Assembly (NCBI RefSeq): GCF_900240245.1
Contig: NZ_OESQ01000001.1
Span: 577,006 to 641,005 of the forward strand
Source of the DNA: Lachnoclostridium edouardi
GTDB lineage: Bacteria > Bacillota > Clostridia > Lachnospirales > Lachnospiraceae
DNA length: 64,000 bases
Direction: 5' to 3'
Shown: positions 27,301-34,923 of the stretch, one piece after another
Numbering within the stretch: position 1 is the stretch's first letter
Layout: the number at the start of each line of letters is the position of its first letter
The notes under the pieces: generated by a model
The model's database searches: none
Told to the model about the DNA's origin: nothing
What the model saw: only the letters and a program-made list of their open reading frames with translations
Position numbers and translations under genes: made by a program

Positions 27301-27393
27301 CTTTACTGCAGTGTATCCAAACACTACCAGACACAATATACTGAGAACTGCTGTTACTGGCCTGCGGAGAACGAAACTTGTAATTCCTTTCAT
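24349..27393 (-). CDS. RND-family efflux pump permease (AcrB/HAE type)
   Basis: A 1014-residue pump with the duplicated RND layout: a membrane helix at residue 10-30, a large extracellular loop (about 40-320), six helices (about 325-510), then the second half in the same order ending at 1014. The proton-relay region is SALTLGVGMMVDNSIVVLES, where AcrB has two adjacent Asp; here the second is Asn, as in many Gram-positive relatives. It exports a hydrophobic substrate using the proton gradient. The start overlaps the adaptor stop by 4 bases. It resembles SwrC-type pumps, but co-occurrence with two TolC-like genes is unusual. Confidence 0.94.
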   Translation of the reverse strand: MKGITSFVLRRPVTAVLSILCLVVFGYTAVKASTLELMSEMNFPMMVVMASYSGANPEDVCELVTKEIEDSVSTLSGLKSISSNSSDGSSVVMLEYEYGTDMDEAYDDLKKKIDSLDRKLPDDVETPTVMEMDMNSSTVMSLSITKEGESDIYDYVENTVVPELEKISSVAEVNTRGGQGEYIKVEMIPEKMSQYGVTMSSIANDIAAADVAYPAGDTSVGKQELSVTTSLKAATEESLKTIPLTTTKGGNNIVYLQDVASIYTTTEEAASLSRYNGQNTTSVSISKQQSASAMDVSSAVKETINTLTAEDADLNIVIASDTSDDIISSLKDVFQTLIMAIVISMAILWLFFGDLKASLIVGSSIPVSILVALILMNRMGFSLNVITMSALTLGVGMMVDNSIVVLESCFRTTEKIGFLDYAKAALEGTNVVADSVLGSTLTTCVVFLPLAFLEGMTGQMFKPLGFTIVFCMAASLLAAVAVVPLCYMLYRPKENERAPMYRPVRNMQNAYRNIMKVILPKKKTVMITSILLLVGSFILSKQLGTELMASDDQGQINISIETRPGLKTEHVDEVLKQVEAVISVHEDLDSYMAYAGSSGARGGSSATVNAYLKDNRKMSTDEVANQWRSELSDIENCSITVEAGSSMSMMSSSFQSYEVLLQSTDYDTLKEVSADLVDKLEERPELTKVHSSLENGAPIVKIEVDAIKAKANGLTASEIGSAVNQMLSGIEATSLEVDGNDIDVRVEYADGKYDSIDQVKNIILPTGNGGSVALTDVAEVKYEDSPSTITRNDKEYRVTIEGEYTKEATSDTRTVLTQEVVNPNLPYNVTTARNSRDQSQAEEFAALFQAIGIAVFLIFVVMAAQFESPKFSIMVMTTIPFSLVGSVLLLWLADSKISMTSLLGFLMLIGTVVNNGILYVDTVNQYRAEMDMETALIEAGATRLRPILMTTLTTIVSMVPMALAFGSSGSMTQGLALVNIGGLLASTILALLMLPVYYSLVNRKPKKQEEYDLD

Positions 27394-28514
27394 ACTTCAC
27401 CCTCCTGCTGCTGGCCGCCATCTTCGGAAACCTCAGCCTCTCCCTCTGAAGCTTCCTCCTGTCCTGCCAGCCTTACCTCAGCTCCCTCGTACAACTCAGA
27501 GCTCCATGTGCTGACAACCATATCGTCTGCTGTTACGCCGGATAATACCTCCAGCTTTTCTGAATCATAAACTCCTTCTTCAATCTGAATCTTATGTACC
27601 ACTCCCTGAGCCTGATCATATGTGTACAGGAATGCGTCACCGCCTTCAAAATAAACGGCGTCTACAGGTACTAAAACTGCATTTTCTGTTTTCTCTGAAA
27701 TAACAGACAGCTTCAGGGAAGAGCCAGTAGGAAGATTTCCCTCATCTGTTAAATTAGCTTTTACTTTAAACAATCCTGTGGAAGTATCTGCCATGGAGCT
27801 TACCTCCTGAATCACGCCCTCATATTCCTTTCCGTCCTTTTCTACAGACATTACATCGCCTGCATTTAAATACTGTCTGATTCTTTCAGTAACAGAAAAG
27901 GATACAATCTTGCCTCCTTCCCCTGACAGAACGCAGATTAAATTGCTCTGGGATACCGTGTCAAAGACTTCCATATCGCAAAGCTCAATTCTTCCGCTGA
28001 TAGGAGCTGTAATTGTGCTGTACTCTACCTGGGTTTCATAATTTTGTTTTGCAGATCTGTAGGAAATCTCTGCCATTTCATATGTATTCTGGTACTGTTC
28101 ATAGCTTTGAGGAGAAATACCTCCGCTGGCATATAAAAGAGACATACGGTCTAAATCAGCCTTTGCCTGTTCCATAGTCAGTCTGGCAGAATCCATACTG
28201 TTTTTAGCCGTATCCACCTGCTTTGTGTCAATGGTACAAAGCACCTGGCCCTGCACAACTGTATCCCCCGCCTTTACATTTACAGATGTAACATCTCCAG
28301 AAGCTTTAGGGTAAATATATACTACGTCGGATGGCTCTACTGTACCGATTAAGTCTGTAGTCAAAGCCAGATCTCCTACCTCTGGTTTTTCCGCAGACAC
28401 TACAGGCGTCATAGCCGCCTGCCCAAACTCTTCTTTCTTTGTAAGCCTGGGTATAACAGCGGCCACTAAAACTACAGCCACAACTGCCCCGATGATAATT
28501 CCTTTCTTTTTCAT
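27390..28514 (-). CDS. RND efflux adaptor (membrane fusion protein)
   Basis: A 374-residue HlyD/AcrA-type adaptor: an N-terminal signal-anchor (residues 4-22, without a lipobox Cys), a lipoyl/barrel-sandwich half at GDVTSVNVKAGDTVVQGQVLC, an alpha-hairpin around residues 100-165, and the second lipoyl half TITAPISGRIEL. The C-terminal 30 residues are acidic. The start is ATG 28514, because the in-frame ATG 6 codons earlier lies inside the GGAGGAG ribosome site. It connects the RND pump to a TolC-like partner. It is the first gene of the operon and divergent from the two-component system. Confidence 0.93.
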   Translation of the reverse strand: MKKKGIIIGAVVAVVLVAAVIPRLTKKEEFGQAAMTPVVSAEKPEVGDLALTTDLIGTVEPSDVVYIYPKASGDVTSVNVKAGDTVVQGQVLCTIDTKQVDTAKNSMDSARLTMEQAKADLDRMSLLYASGGISPQSYEQYQNTYEMAEISYRSAKQNYETQVEYSTITAPISGRIELCDMEVFDTVSQSNLICVLSGEGGKIVSFSVTERIRQYLNAGDVMSVEKDGKEYEGVIQEVSSMADTSTGLFKVKANLTDEGNLPTGSSLKLSVISEKTENAVLVPVDAVYFEGGDAFLYTYDQAQGVVHKIQIEEGVYDSEKLEVLSGVTADDMVVSTWSSELYEGAEVRLAGQEEASEGEAEVSEDGGQQQEGEV

Positions 28515-28663
28515 GCTTAAAAACTCCTCCATTTTATTTTACGAGACAGCCGCATACAAAAAACTTCCTCTTTTATACAGCTTCTCATTTTCATCAACGC
28601 ATATAAAAATACATTACAAACATGAACTGAACTTAAACAAATCCATATTTTCCTTCATATACC

Positions 28664-28708
28664 TGTGAAGTTTCTGTGAAATCAAGTTGTTTTCACAAAA
28701 ACTTCATA
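28664..28708. promoter_or_regulatory. OmpR-type operator between adaptor and response regulator
   Basis: TGTGAAGTTTCTGTGAA (28664-28680) and TTCACAAAAACTTCATA (28692-28708) are near-exact reverse complements (15 of 17), with an 11-base spacer. Each arm holds two TGTGAA half-sites 11 bases apart, the pattern bound by OmpR/PhoB dimers. It lies centrally in the divergent promoter region. Confidence 0.6.
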
Positions 28709-28787
28709 AATAATCTATCCCCTTTGTTGAAAAACTGATATACTTAAATTGTTGATTTAAGAAATTTAAAAGGAGATAAATTTACAT

Positions 28788-29462
28788 ATGTTTCACATAT
28801 TAATTGCAGAGGACGACAAAAATGCCAGGGAGCTTCTGAAAGCTATTTTAAAGGCCAACGGATACCTGCCTTTTACAGCAGCCAATGGTATGGAGGCTTT
28901 GGAAATTATTGACAAAAATCACATTGATTTGATTCTGACAGATATTATGATGCCTGTTATGGACGGATATGAATTAACTCAAAGACTGAGGGACAACAAC
29001 TATGAGATGCCTATTCTTATGATTACCGCCAGACAGATGCCTGAAGATAAGCACAGAGGCTTTATTGCAGGTACAGACGATTATATAACAAAGCCTATTG
29101 ACGAGGAAGAAATGCTGCTGCGGATCAAAGCATTGCTGCGCCGGGCTAAAATCGTATATGACCATCAGATTTCCATAGGAGAAGTACTGTTAGATTATGA
29201 TTCACTTACAGTAACAAGAGACAACGATTCCGTAGCCCTGCCTCCCAGAGAGTTTTATTTAATTTATAAGCTATTATCTTACCCTGGAAAAATATTTACA
29301 AGAGTACAATTAATGGACGAGATCTGGGGAATGGAATCAGAATCTACAGACAACACTGTAGACGTTCACATTCACAGACTGAGAAAAAGATTTAAAGATT
29401 ATCCGGAATTTACCATTGAAACAGTGAGAGGCCTTGGATACAGGGTGGTGAAAAATATATGA
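28788..29462 (+). CDS. OmpR/PhoB-family response regulator
   Basis: A 224-residue two-domain regulator. The receiver has the acidic pair EDD at 8-10, phospho-acceptor Asp52 in LILTDIMMPVMDG, and the Lys in DDYITKPID near 98. The winged-helix DNA-binding domain (about 125-224) has FTRVQLMDEIWG and the recognition helix in NTVDVHIHRLRKRF. It is phosphorylated by the next-gene kinase (4-base overlap). The operator upstream suggests that it controls both its own genes and the divergent RND operon. Confidence 0.95.
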   Translation: MFHILIAEDDKNARELLKAILKANGYLPFTAANGMEALEIIDKNHIDLILTDIMMPVMDGYELTQRLRDNNYEMPILMITARQMPEDKHRGFIAGTDDYITKPIDEEEMLLRIKALLRRAKIVYDHQISIGEVLLDYDSLTVTRDNDSVALPPREFYLIYKLLSYPGKIFTRVQLMDEIWGMESESTDNTVDVHIHRLRKRFKDYPEFTIETVRGLGYRVVKNI

Positions 29463-30508
29463 AAAAAACGCGGCCTTTTTCCGGCAATCTTTTAGTGTTG
29501 CTTCCCATTTATACTTTTATCGCTTTATTCCTTACTCATTTTGCTTTATCTGCAGCTATGCTGCTGACTTTTTCCTTTGCCACCGGAAGGCCTGTATCCT
29601 TCCGCTTTATGATCCCTCCCGTGCCCTTGCTGATTATAATCAGCCTGGCCGCTGGTTTTCTCCTGACCTTTCTCTTAAACCGGATTATCTTTCGCCCTAT
29701 GAAAACTTTAGTTTCAGCTATTAATCAGCTGGCTAAAGGAAACTATAATGTAAAAATTCATATGGGTAATATTAAAGAGCTGGCAAATATTTCAGAAAGC
29801 TTTAACAGAATGTCAGAAGAACTGGCAAACACTGAAATTTTAAGAACTGATTTTATTAACAATTTTTCCCACGAATTTAAAACTCCTCTCGTATCTCTAA
29901 AAGGCTTTGCCAAGCTTTTAAAAAATGAGGAATTGACCAATGAGGAAAAAAACGAATACCTGAATATTATTATCCAGGAGTCCAGCCGCCTTGCCACATT
30001 GTCCAGCAATATTCTAAACCTGTCCAAGGTGGAAAAAATGTGTATTGTCACAGAGCAGAAAAATTTTGATCTGGCTGAACAAATACGGCGGTGTATATTA
30101 GTATTAGAACCTAAATGGTCTAAAAAGCAGCTGGATCTGCAAATTGACCTTCAGGAACTGTCTTTCAAGGGAAATGAGGATCTTCTCAGCCAGGTGTGGA
30201 TCAATCTTATAGACAACGCCATTAAATTTTCTGATCCCGGCTCTTCTGTTTTCATTTCTTTATCAGGAAATCAAAAGCAGATTGTTTTTCAGCTCCAGGA
30301 TCAGGGCTGCGGCATTTCAGAGGATAAGCTTCCTCATATATTTGACAAATTTTATCAGTGTGATACTTCCCACACAACAGACGGCAACGGCATAGGACTG
30401 GCTATTGTGAAAAGAATTGTCTGTCTTTGCGGAGGGAAGATTCATATAGAAAGTAAGCCTGATTCAGGGACAAAGGCAACGGTTATCCTTCCCTGTCAGG
30501 CCAGTTAA
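29459..30508 (+). CDS. Two-component sensor histidine kinase
   Basis: A 349-residue membrane kinase. Two membrane helices (about 12-38 and 55-76) are separated by only about 15 residues, so there is practically no external sensor domain; such kinases usually sense in the membrane. A HAMP linker follows, then HisKA with His138 in NFSHEFKTPLVSLKGF, and the ATPase domain with N-box INLIDNAIKF, G1 DQGCGIS and G2 GNGIGLAIV. It pairs with the overlapping regulator gene. The intramembrane type fits envelope stress, e.g. by antimicrobial peptides or bile, which would match an efflux pump. Confidence 0.94.
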   Translation: MKKTRPFSGNLLVLLPIYTFIALFLTHFALSAAMLLTFSFATGRPVSFRFMIPPVPLLIIISLAAGFLLTFLLNRIIFRPMKTLVSAINQLAKGNYNVKIHMGNIKELANISESFNRMSEELANTEILRTDFINNFSHEFKTPLVSLKGFAKLLKNEELTNEEKNEYLNIIIQESSRLATLSSNILNLSKVEKMCIVTEQKNFDLAEQIRRCILVLEPKWSKKQLDLQIDLQELSFKGNEDLLSQVWINLIDNAIKFSDPGSSVFISLSGNQKQIVFQLQDQGCGISEDKLPHIFDKFYQCDTSHTTDGNGIGLAIVKRIVCLCGGKIHIESKPDSGTKATVILPCQAS

Positions 30509-30544
30509 TATTTTCACAGTTATTATTTTTTAGAAGGAGGTACT

Positions 30545-31663
30545 ATGAAGGGGTACAAACAACTTACAGTTGCACTGTTGACAGCTATTTTTACAGCATC
30601 TGCGGCCTTTACCGCTTTGGCGAAAGAGGAACGCACAAAAATTACATCTGTCTCCTTAACTATTGATGCAGAGGTAGGTGAGGACAGCGATTTCAGCGAT
30701 ATGCATCTGGATATTCAAACCGGCTCCGGCCCTTATTCCCTGGAGGATTATGAAATCACAAATGATTCCAGCTCTTCCAAATATCCTTTAATTGAAATCA
30801 CGCTGGCTGCTGACAATGATTATTATTTTGACGTATCCTCACGGGATATTTCTTTCAGCGGCGAGGAGGTTACTCTCTCCTCCAAAAGCACTAAAAACAG
30901 TTCTGAAACATTAATTCTGAAAATTAAGCTTACTGACCTGGAATATGATCTGGATACTATTGATTCTGCAGACCTGGATTCTAACGGTATGGGAACCTGG
31001 AATTCCGTGCCTGGAGCCAGAAAATACGAGGTGCGCCTGTACAGAAATAACAGCATGATAGGCTCCACAAAAACTACTACTGACACAGAATATGACTTCA
31101 GCAATATGATTACCAGAAAAGGCGATTATTTCTTTAAGGTTCGGGCTATCGGCTATGATTCTTCCAACAAAAGCGACTGGGCAGAATCAGACTACTGCTA
31201 TTATGAAGATGAGCTTAGCGATTCCTATGACGACGACTGGGACAATTGGTACGGCCCCAGCGGCCCTGGAAATTCCTATTACAGCGGCTCTAACAACGGC
31301 CCAGGAGTAAATTCCGGCAGCTCCTCCTCCGGCAATTGGGTGCAAAATCAGACAGGCTGGTGGTATCAATATTCCAACGGCTCCTACCCTACAAATACTT
31401 GGCTTTTTGTGGATAATAACTGGTTCCACTTTGACGGCAGCGGTTATATGCAGACAGGTTGGATCATTGACAATGGACGCTGGTTTTACTTAAATCCCAA
31501 CAGCGACGGTACCAAAGGCCGTATGATGACAGGCTGGGTTTGGATCAACGGAAAATGTTACTATTTTAATCCTGTTTCCGACGGCACCAGAGGGGCCTTA
31601 ATTACTAATTCTGTTATTGGCGGAGTTTATTATGTAGGCGGGGACGGCGCATGGATTCAATAA
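30545..31663 (+). CDS. Secreted cell-wall-binding protein, copy 1
   Basis: A 372-residue secreted protein. After a signal peptide (cleavage near ALAKEERT, residue 26) come two beta-rich domains: about 30-140, and a fibronectin-III-like segment around 140-210 (WNSVPGARKYEVRLYRNN). A Gly/Ser/Asn linker of about 50 residues follows. The C-terminal 100 residues are choline-binding-type repeats (GWWYQYSNGSYPTNTWLFVD, GYMQTGWIIDNGRWFYLNP). It would adhere to the cell wall; no enzymatic motif is seen. It follows the kinase by 36 bases and is probably co-transcribed. The closest relative is the next gene. Confidence 0.85.
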   Translation: MKGYKQLTVALLTAIFTASAAFTALAKEERTKITSVSLTIDAEVGEDSDFSDMHLDIQTGSGPYSLEDYEITNDSSSSKYPLIEITLAADNDYYFDVSSRDISFSGEEVTLSSKSTKNSSETLILKIKLTDLEYDLDTIDSADLDSNGMGTWNSVPGARKYEVRLYRNNSMIGSTKTTTDTEYDFSNMITRKGDYFFKVRAIGYDSSNKSDWAESDYCYYEDELSDSYDDDWDNWYGPSGPGNSYYSGSNNGPGVNSGSSSSGNWVQNQTGWWYQYSNGSYPTNTWLFVDNNWFHFDGSGYMQTGWIIDNGRWFYLNPNSDGTKGRMMTGWVWINGKCYYFNPVSDGTRGALITNSVIGGVYYVGGDGAWIQ

Positions 31664-31710
31664 ATATGGAATTTTATTCCAGATGTTTTTTATATTCTGG
31701 CAATTAACAT

Positions 31711-31774
31711 AAAATTCTGTAAGATATTCTTTAAAATCCTGTAATTGACAGTATTTACTACAAAATGCTATACT
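31711..31774 (+). promoter_or_regulatory. Promoter with twin upstream repeats for the second wall-binding gene
   Basis: TTGACA (31745-31750), 18-base spacer, TATACT (31769-31774). Just upstream lie two direct copies of AAAATYCTGTAA at 31711 and 31733, exactly 22 bases (two turns) apart; they look like sites for an OmpR-family regulator. Confidence 0.6.
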
Positions 31775-31799
31775 TGGAATATAAGAAGGAGGGGTCGAA

Positions 31800-32834
31800 A
31801 TGAAAAAATTAAAAAAATTATGCTCCCTGTTATTGACAGCCGCTATGATATCCAGTTTATGTGCTGTACCTGGTATGGCTGCAGAGGATCGAAAGAAAAT
31901 TGAAACTGTCAGATTGAATATTTCTGCTGATTTAGGTGAATATAGTGATTACAGTGATATTGACCTGGATATTTCTTCAGAGGGAACGGCAAATTACTCT
32001 ATCGAAGATTATGAAATCACCAACGCATTTGATACCTCCACATATCCTGTGGTCAAGGTGATTTTGGAAGCAGACGACGGCTACTATTTCAGTCTTTCCA
32101 AAAGTGATGTAAAGCTGACAGGCGATGATGCCGAGTGTACTTCTAAGTCTACATCTGATCGCTCTGAAACCTTAACATTAAAAATCAAGCTGACCGATAT
32201 TACAGCTGATATAAGTTCACCGGAAAATGTGGAATTTTTCTCCAACGGATACGCTCAGTGGGACGGAGTGACAGGAGCCAGAAAGTACGAAGTAGTTTTA
32301 TACCGCAACAGCTCTATTGTAGGTTCCAAACAGACCACAACCAGCACAGATTACAACTTTAGCTCCATGATTTCAAGAGAAGGCACATATCACTATAAGG
32401 TGAGAGCTCTTGGAAACAAATCAAAAGATACCAGCGAGTGGGAAGAATCTGATGAAGTAGATTTTTCCTACGCATTAGGAAACGGCACTCCCACTTCCGG
32501 AAATGCCGGATGGCGTTCTAACAGCACAGGCTGGTGGTATCAAAACGCCAACGGTTCCTACCCTGCAAATACATGGCTTTATGTGGACAACAACTGGTTC
32601 CACTTTGACGGCAACGGTTATATGCAGACAGGTTGGATTCTGGATAACGGCAACTGGTTCTATCTAAATCCTAACAGCGACGGTACCTGCGGCAGAATGA
32701 TGACAGGCTGGGTTTGGGTAAACGGAAAATGTTACTATTTTAATCCTAACAGCGATGGTACAAGAGGCGCCATGCTTTCAAATACTTATGTAGAAGGATT
32801 TTATTTAGGTCCTGACGGAGCATGGGTTCAATAA
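31800..32834 (+). CDS. Secreted cell-wall-binding protein, copy 2
   Basis: A 344-residue paralogue of copy 1 with the same order: signal peptide (cleavage near GMAAEDRK, residue 26), two beta domains, and choline-binding-type repeats at the C-terminus. The start of the mature part (KKIETVRLNISADLGEYSDY) aligns with copy 1. The linker is shorter: the Tyr/Asp/Gly-rich insert of copy 1 is missing. It has a separate promoter and AAGGAGG 6-7 bases before the ATG. Function unknown; the tandem copies argue for a duplicated surface factor controlled together with the efflux system. Confidence 0.85.
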   Translation: MKKLKKLCSLLLTAAMISSLCAVPGMAAEDRKKIETVRLNISADLGEYSDYSDIDLDISSEGTANYSIEDYEITNAFDTSTYPVVKVILEADDGYYFSLSKSDVKLTGDDAECTSKSTSDRSETLTLKIKLTDITADISSPENVEFFSNGYAQWDGVTGARKYEVVLYRNSSIVGSKQTTTSTDYNFSSMISREGTYHYKVRALGNKSKDTSEWEESDEVDFSYALGNGTPTSGNAGWRSNSTGWWYQNANGSYPANTWLYVDNNWFHFDGNGYMQTGWILDNGNWFYLNPNSDGTCGRMMTGWVWVNGKCYYFNPNSDGTRGAMLSNTYVEGFYLGPDGAWVQ

Positions 32835-32867
32835 TAATAGACAGTTTAAAACAAATATCCTAAAAAG

Positions 32868-32936
32868 ACAAGCATATTCACCACAGTGCACCTTGCCGGG
32901 AAAGCATGGAACACTGGTGAATATGCTTGTTTTTGC
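32868..32936. terminator. Large bidirectional terminator
   Basis: ACAAGCATATTCACCA (32868-32883) and its exact complement (32915-32930), with a T-rich tail on the plus strand and a U-run on the minus strand as well. It separates the wall-binding gene from the converging nucleoside transporter operon. Confidence 0.9.
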
Positions 32937-32943
32937 ATAGGAG

Positions 32944-33885
32944 TTATCTCGCTCCCCTGATATAGGATTTTCCAACTGCTTCCGGAGCGTGGTTTTTTCC
33001 AATAGAGCCTAAAAGGGCAATTAAAGTAATAATGTATGGCAGCATACTTAGGGCCTGGGAAGGCAGAGGCACGCCGATGGCCTGAAGCCTGATCTGAAGC
33101 GCATTGGCAGCTCCAAATAAAAATGCTGCGCCTAACATTCCTGCAGGAATATACCGGCCTAATATTACTGCGGCAAGTGCAATATAGCCTCGCCCTGAGG
33201 TCATATTTTCAGAGAAATTTCCCACCTGAACTAATACCAGGTAAGCGCCGCCCATTCCTCCTAACACTCCGTTGCACACCATTGCAATATACTGATACTT
33301 ATGTACCGGAATACCTGCGGAATCTGCAGACCGGGGATTTTCTCCCACTGCGGCAAAGGACAGCCCCAGATTTGTTTTCTTATAGAAAAATGTCACTGCA
33401 ATAATCAGAAAATATATAAAATAAGTAAGAATATCCTGGTTAAATAACGCACTTCCAATGAAAGGAATATCTGACAGCACAGGAATAGGCAGCTTGGAAA
33501 CAGGTTCAATCTGTTTATAGGAATCTCCGCTGGACAAAAGTTTGTATAAAAAGCTTGTCACTCCTAAAACAAAAATGTTAATGGCAATTCCGCTGACAGA
33601 CTGATCCTGAGAAAGGCGGATGGAAAGCACTGCATGAATCATGCTGACAGCTACTCCTCCTAGAATTCCCCATAAAAGTCCTATGGCAATGCTTCCTGTA
33701 AAATAGGTTCCTGCAAAGGAGAAAAATGCTCCGCTAAGCATAACGCCTTCCATACCAATATTCAAAATTCCTGTTTTTTCAGATATAGTTTCCCCCAGGC
33801 CTGCATAAGCCAAAGGCACTGCCATTCGGACGGCGGCAGCTAAAAACGCAGTTAAAAAACTTACAGAAAATATTTGCTCCAGCAT
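32944..33885 (-). CDS. nupQ: Nucleoside ABC transporter permease NupQ-like
   Basis: A 313-residue permease with eight or more membrane segments of the BPD_transp_2 type. The conserved loop GLGETISEKTGILNIGMEGVM (residues 29-49) is diagnostic for this permease type, and GVNP-like features are replaced by AVGENPRSADSAGIPVHKYQ near 185. It pairs with the preceding permease to form the channel. It is the last gene, one base after nupP stops, and ends near a strong terminator. Confidence 0.92.
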   Translation of the reverse strand: MLEQIFSVSFLTAFLAAAVRMAVPLAYAGLGETISEKTGILNIGMEGVMLSGAFFSFAGTYFTGSIAIGLLWGILGGVAVSMIHAVLSIRLSQDQSVSGIAINIFVLGVTSFLYKLLSSGDSYKQIEPVSKLPIPVLSDIPFIGSALFNQDILTYFIYFLIIAVTFFYKKTNLGLSFAAVGENPRSADSAGIPVHKYQYIAMVCNGVLGGMGGAYLVLVQVGNFSENMTSGRGYIALAAVILGRYIPAGMLGAAFLFGAANALQIRLQAIGVPLPSQALSMLPYIITLIALLGSIGKNHAPEAVGKSYIRGAR

Positions 33886-34923
33886 TTATTTCCCCTCCTT
33901 TTTCTTTCCTGCCCTGACGGCAAACAGCTGACGGCCCAGAATTAAAAGCACAATCATGCCAATTAAAAAGTTTACAATAGCCGCGGGAATTCCCATTTGG
34001 CGCTGCATAGAATTGGCTCCTACCTCTAAAGCCGCAAAAGCGATAGCCGCCGCTAAAACTCCTCCAGGGTGATTGGAGGCCAAAAGAGTAATCAGCACTG
34101 CCGTGTACCCGCATTCTCCTGAAATTCCCTCTAAAAGCTTTTTCTGAACTCCCAATACCTCTACGGCCCCGGCAATTCCGGCTAAGCCGCCGCTTAACGC
34201 CGCGGAAATAATAATATTTTTTACTACTGAAATTCCGTTGCAGGCCGCCGCCCTCTTATTAAAGCCTACTGCCTTAATTTCATATCCCGCCGTGGTTTTT
34301 TCCATTAAAAACCACACCAGAACCACTGCCGCCACTGCAATGAAAATTCCAATATGGATACGGGTGGGGCGGAGAAATCTGTACATGGTGGCGCTGCTTT
34401 CAATTTTGGCAGACTGGGGAATGCTGCCTGCCGGGTCCATCATAAATGTGCGCACTGCAATTCCCAGAATATTAATGGCTATGTAGTTTAACATAATTGT
34501 TACAATAATCTCGGAAATCCCCAGCTTAGCTTTAAACATTGCCGCGATTAACGCCCACAGACCGCCGAAAATAAATCCTGCCCCAACGGCCAGCACAATT
34601 CTTCCCGGACCTGGCAGAAAGGTACAGTTTAAAGCCACCCAGGCGGAAGCCAGCGCTCCTACATAAAACTGGCCTTCTGCACCAATATTGAAAAATCCTG
34701 TTCTAAAGGCTACGGAACATCCCAGGCCTGTAAGAATTAAAGGAGTGGCTTTTACAAATACTTCGCAGAACCCATTTAAGTTGCCGAATATGCCCTTAAA
34801 AAACATTTGACAGGCCTCAGCCGGGCTGGCCCCTGCTAACATCACTAAAACTGCAGCTGTAATTACTGTAATCAGAATAATCGCTGAAATTTCAACTGCC
34901 TTTTCTTTTCTGTCCCTATTCAT
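33886..34923 (-). CDS. nupP: Nucleoside ABC transporter permease NupP-like
   Basis: A 345-residue BPD_transp_2 permease. The signature TGLGCSVAFRTGFFNIGAEGQFYVG lies near residues 62-86 and the coupling motif EIKAVGFNKRAAACNGISV near 220. It overlaps the ATPase gene by 8 bases and is adjacent to nupQ. Homologues import nucleosides (guanosine in B. subtilis NupNOPQ) with BmpA-type binding proteins. Confidence 0.92.
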   Translation of the reverse strand: MNRDRKEKAVEISAIILITVITAAVLVMLAGASPAEACQMFFKGIFGNLNGFCEVFVKATPLILTGLGCSVAFRTGFFNIGAEGQFYVGALASAWVALNCTFLPGPGRIVLAVGAGFIFGGLWALIAAMFKAKLGISEIIVTIMLNYIAINILGIAVRTFMMDPAGSIPQSAKIESSATMYRFLRPTRIHIGIFIAVAAVVLVWFLMEKTTAGYEIKAVGFNKRAAACNGISVVKNIIISAALSGGLAGIAGAVEVLGVQKKLLEGISGECGYTAVLITLLASNHPGGVLAAAIAFAALEVGANSMQRQMGIPAAIVNFLIGMIVLLILGRQLFAVRAGKKKEGK

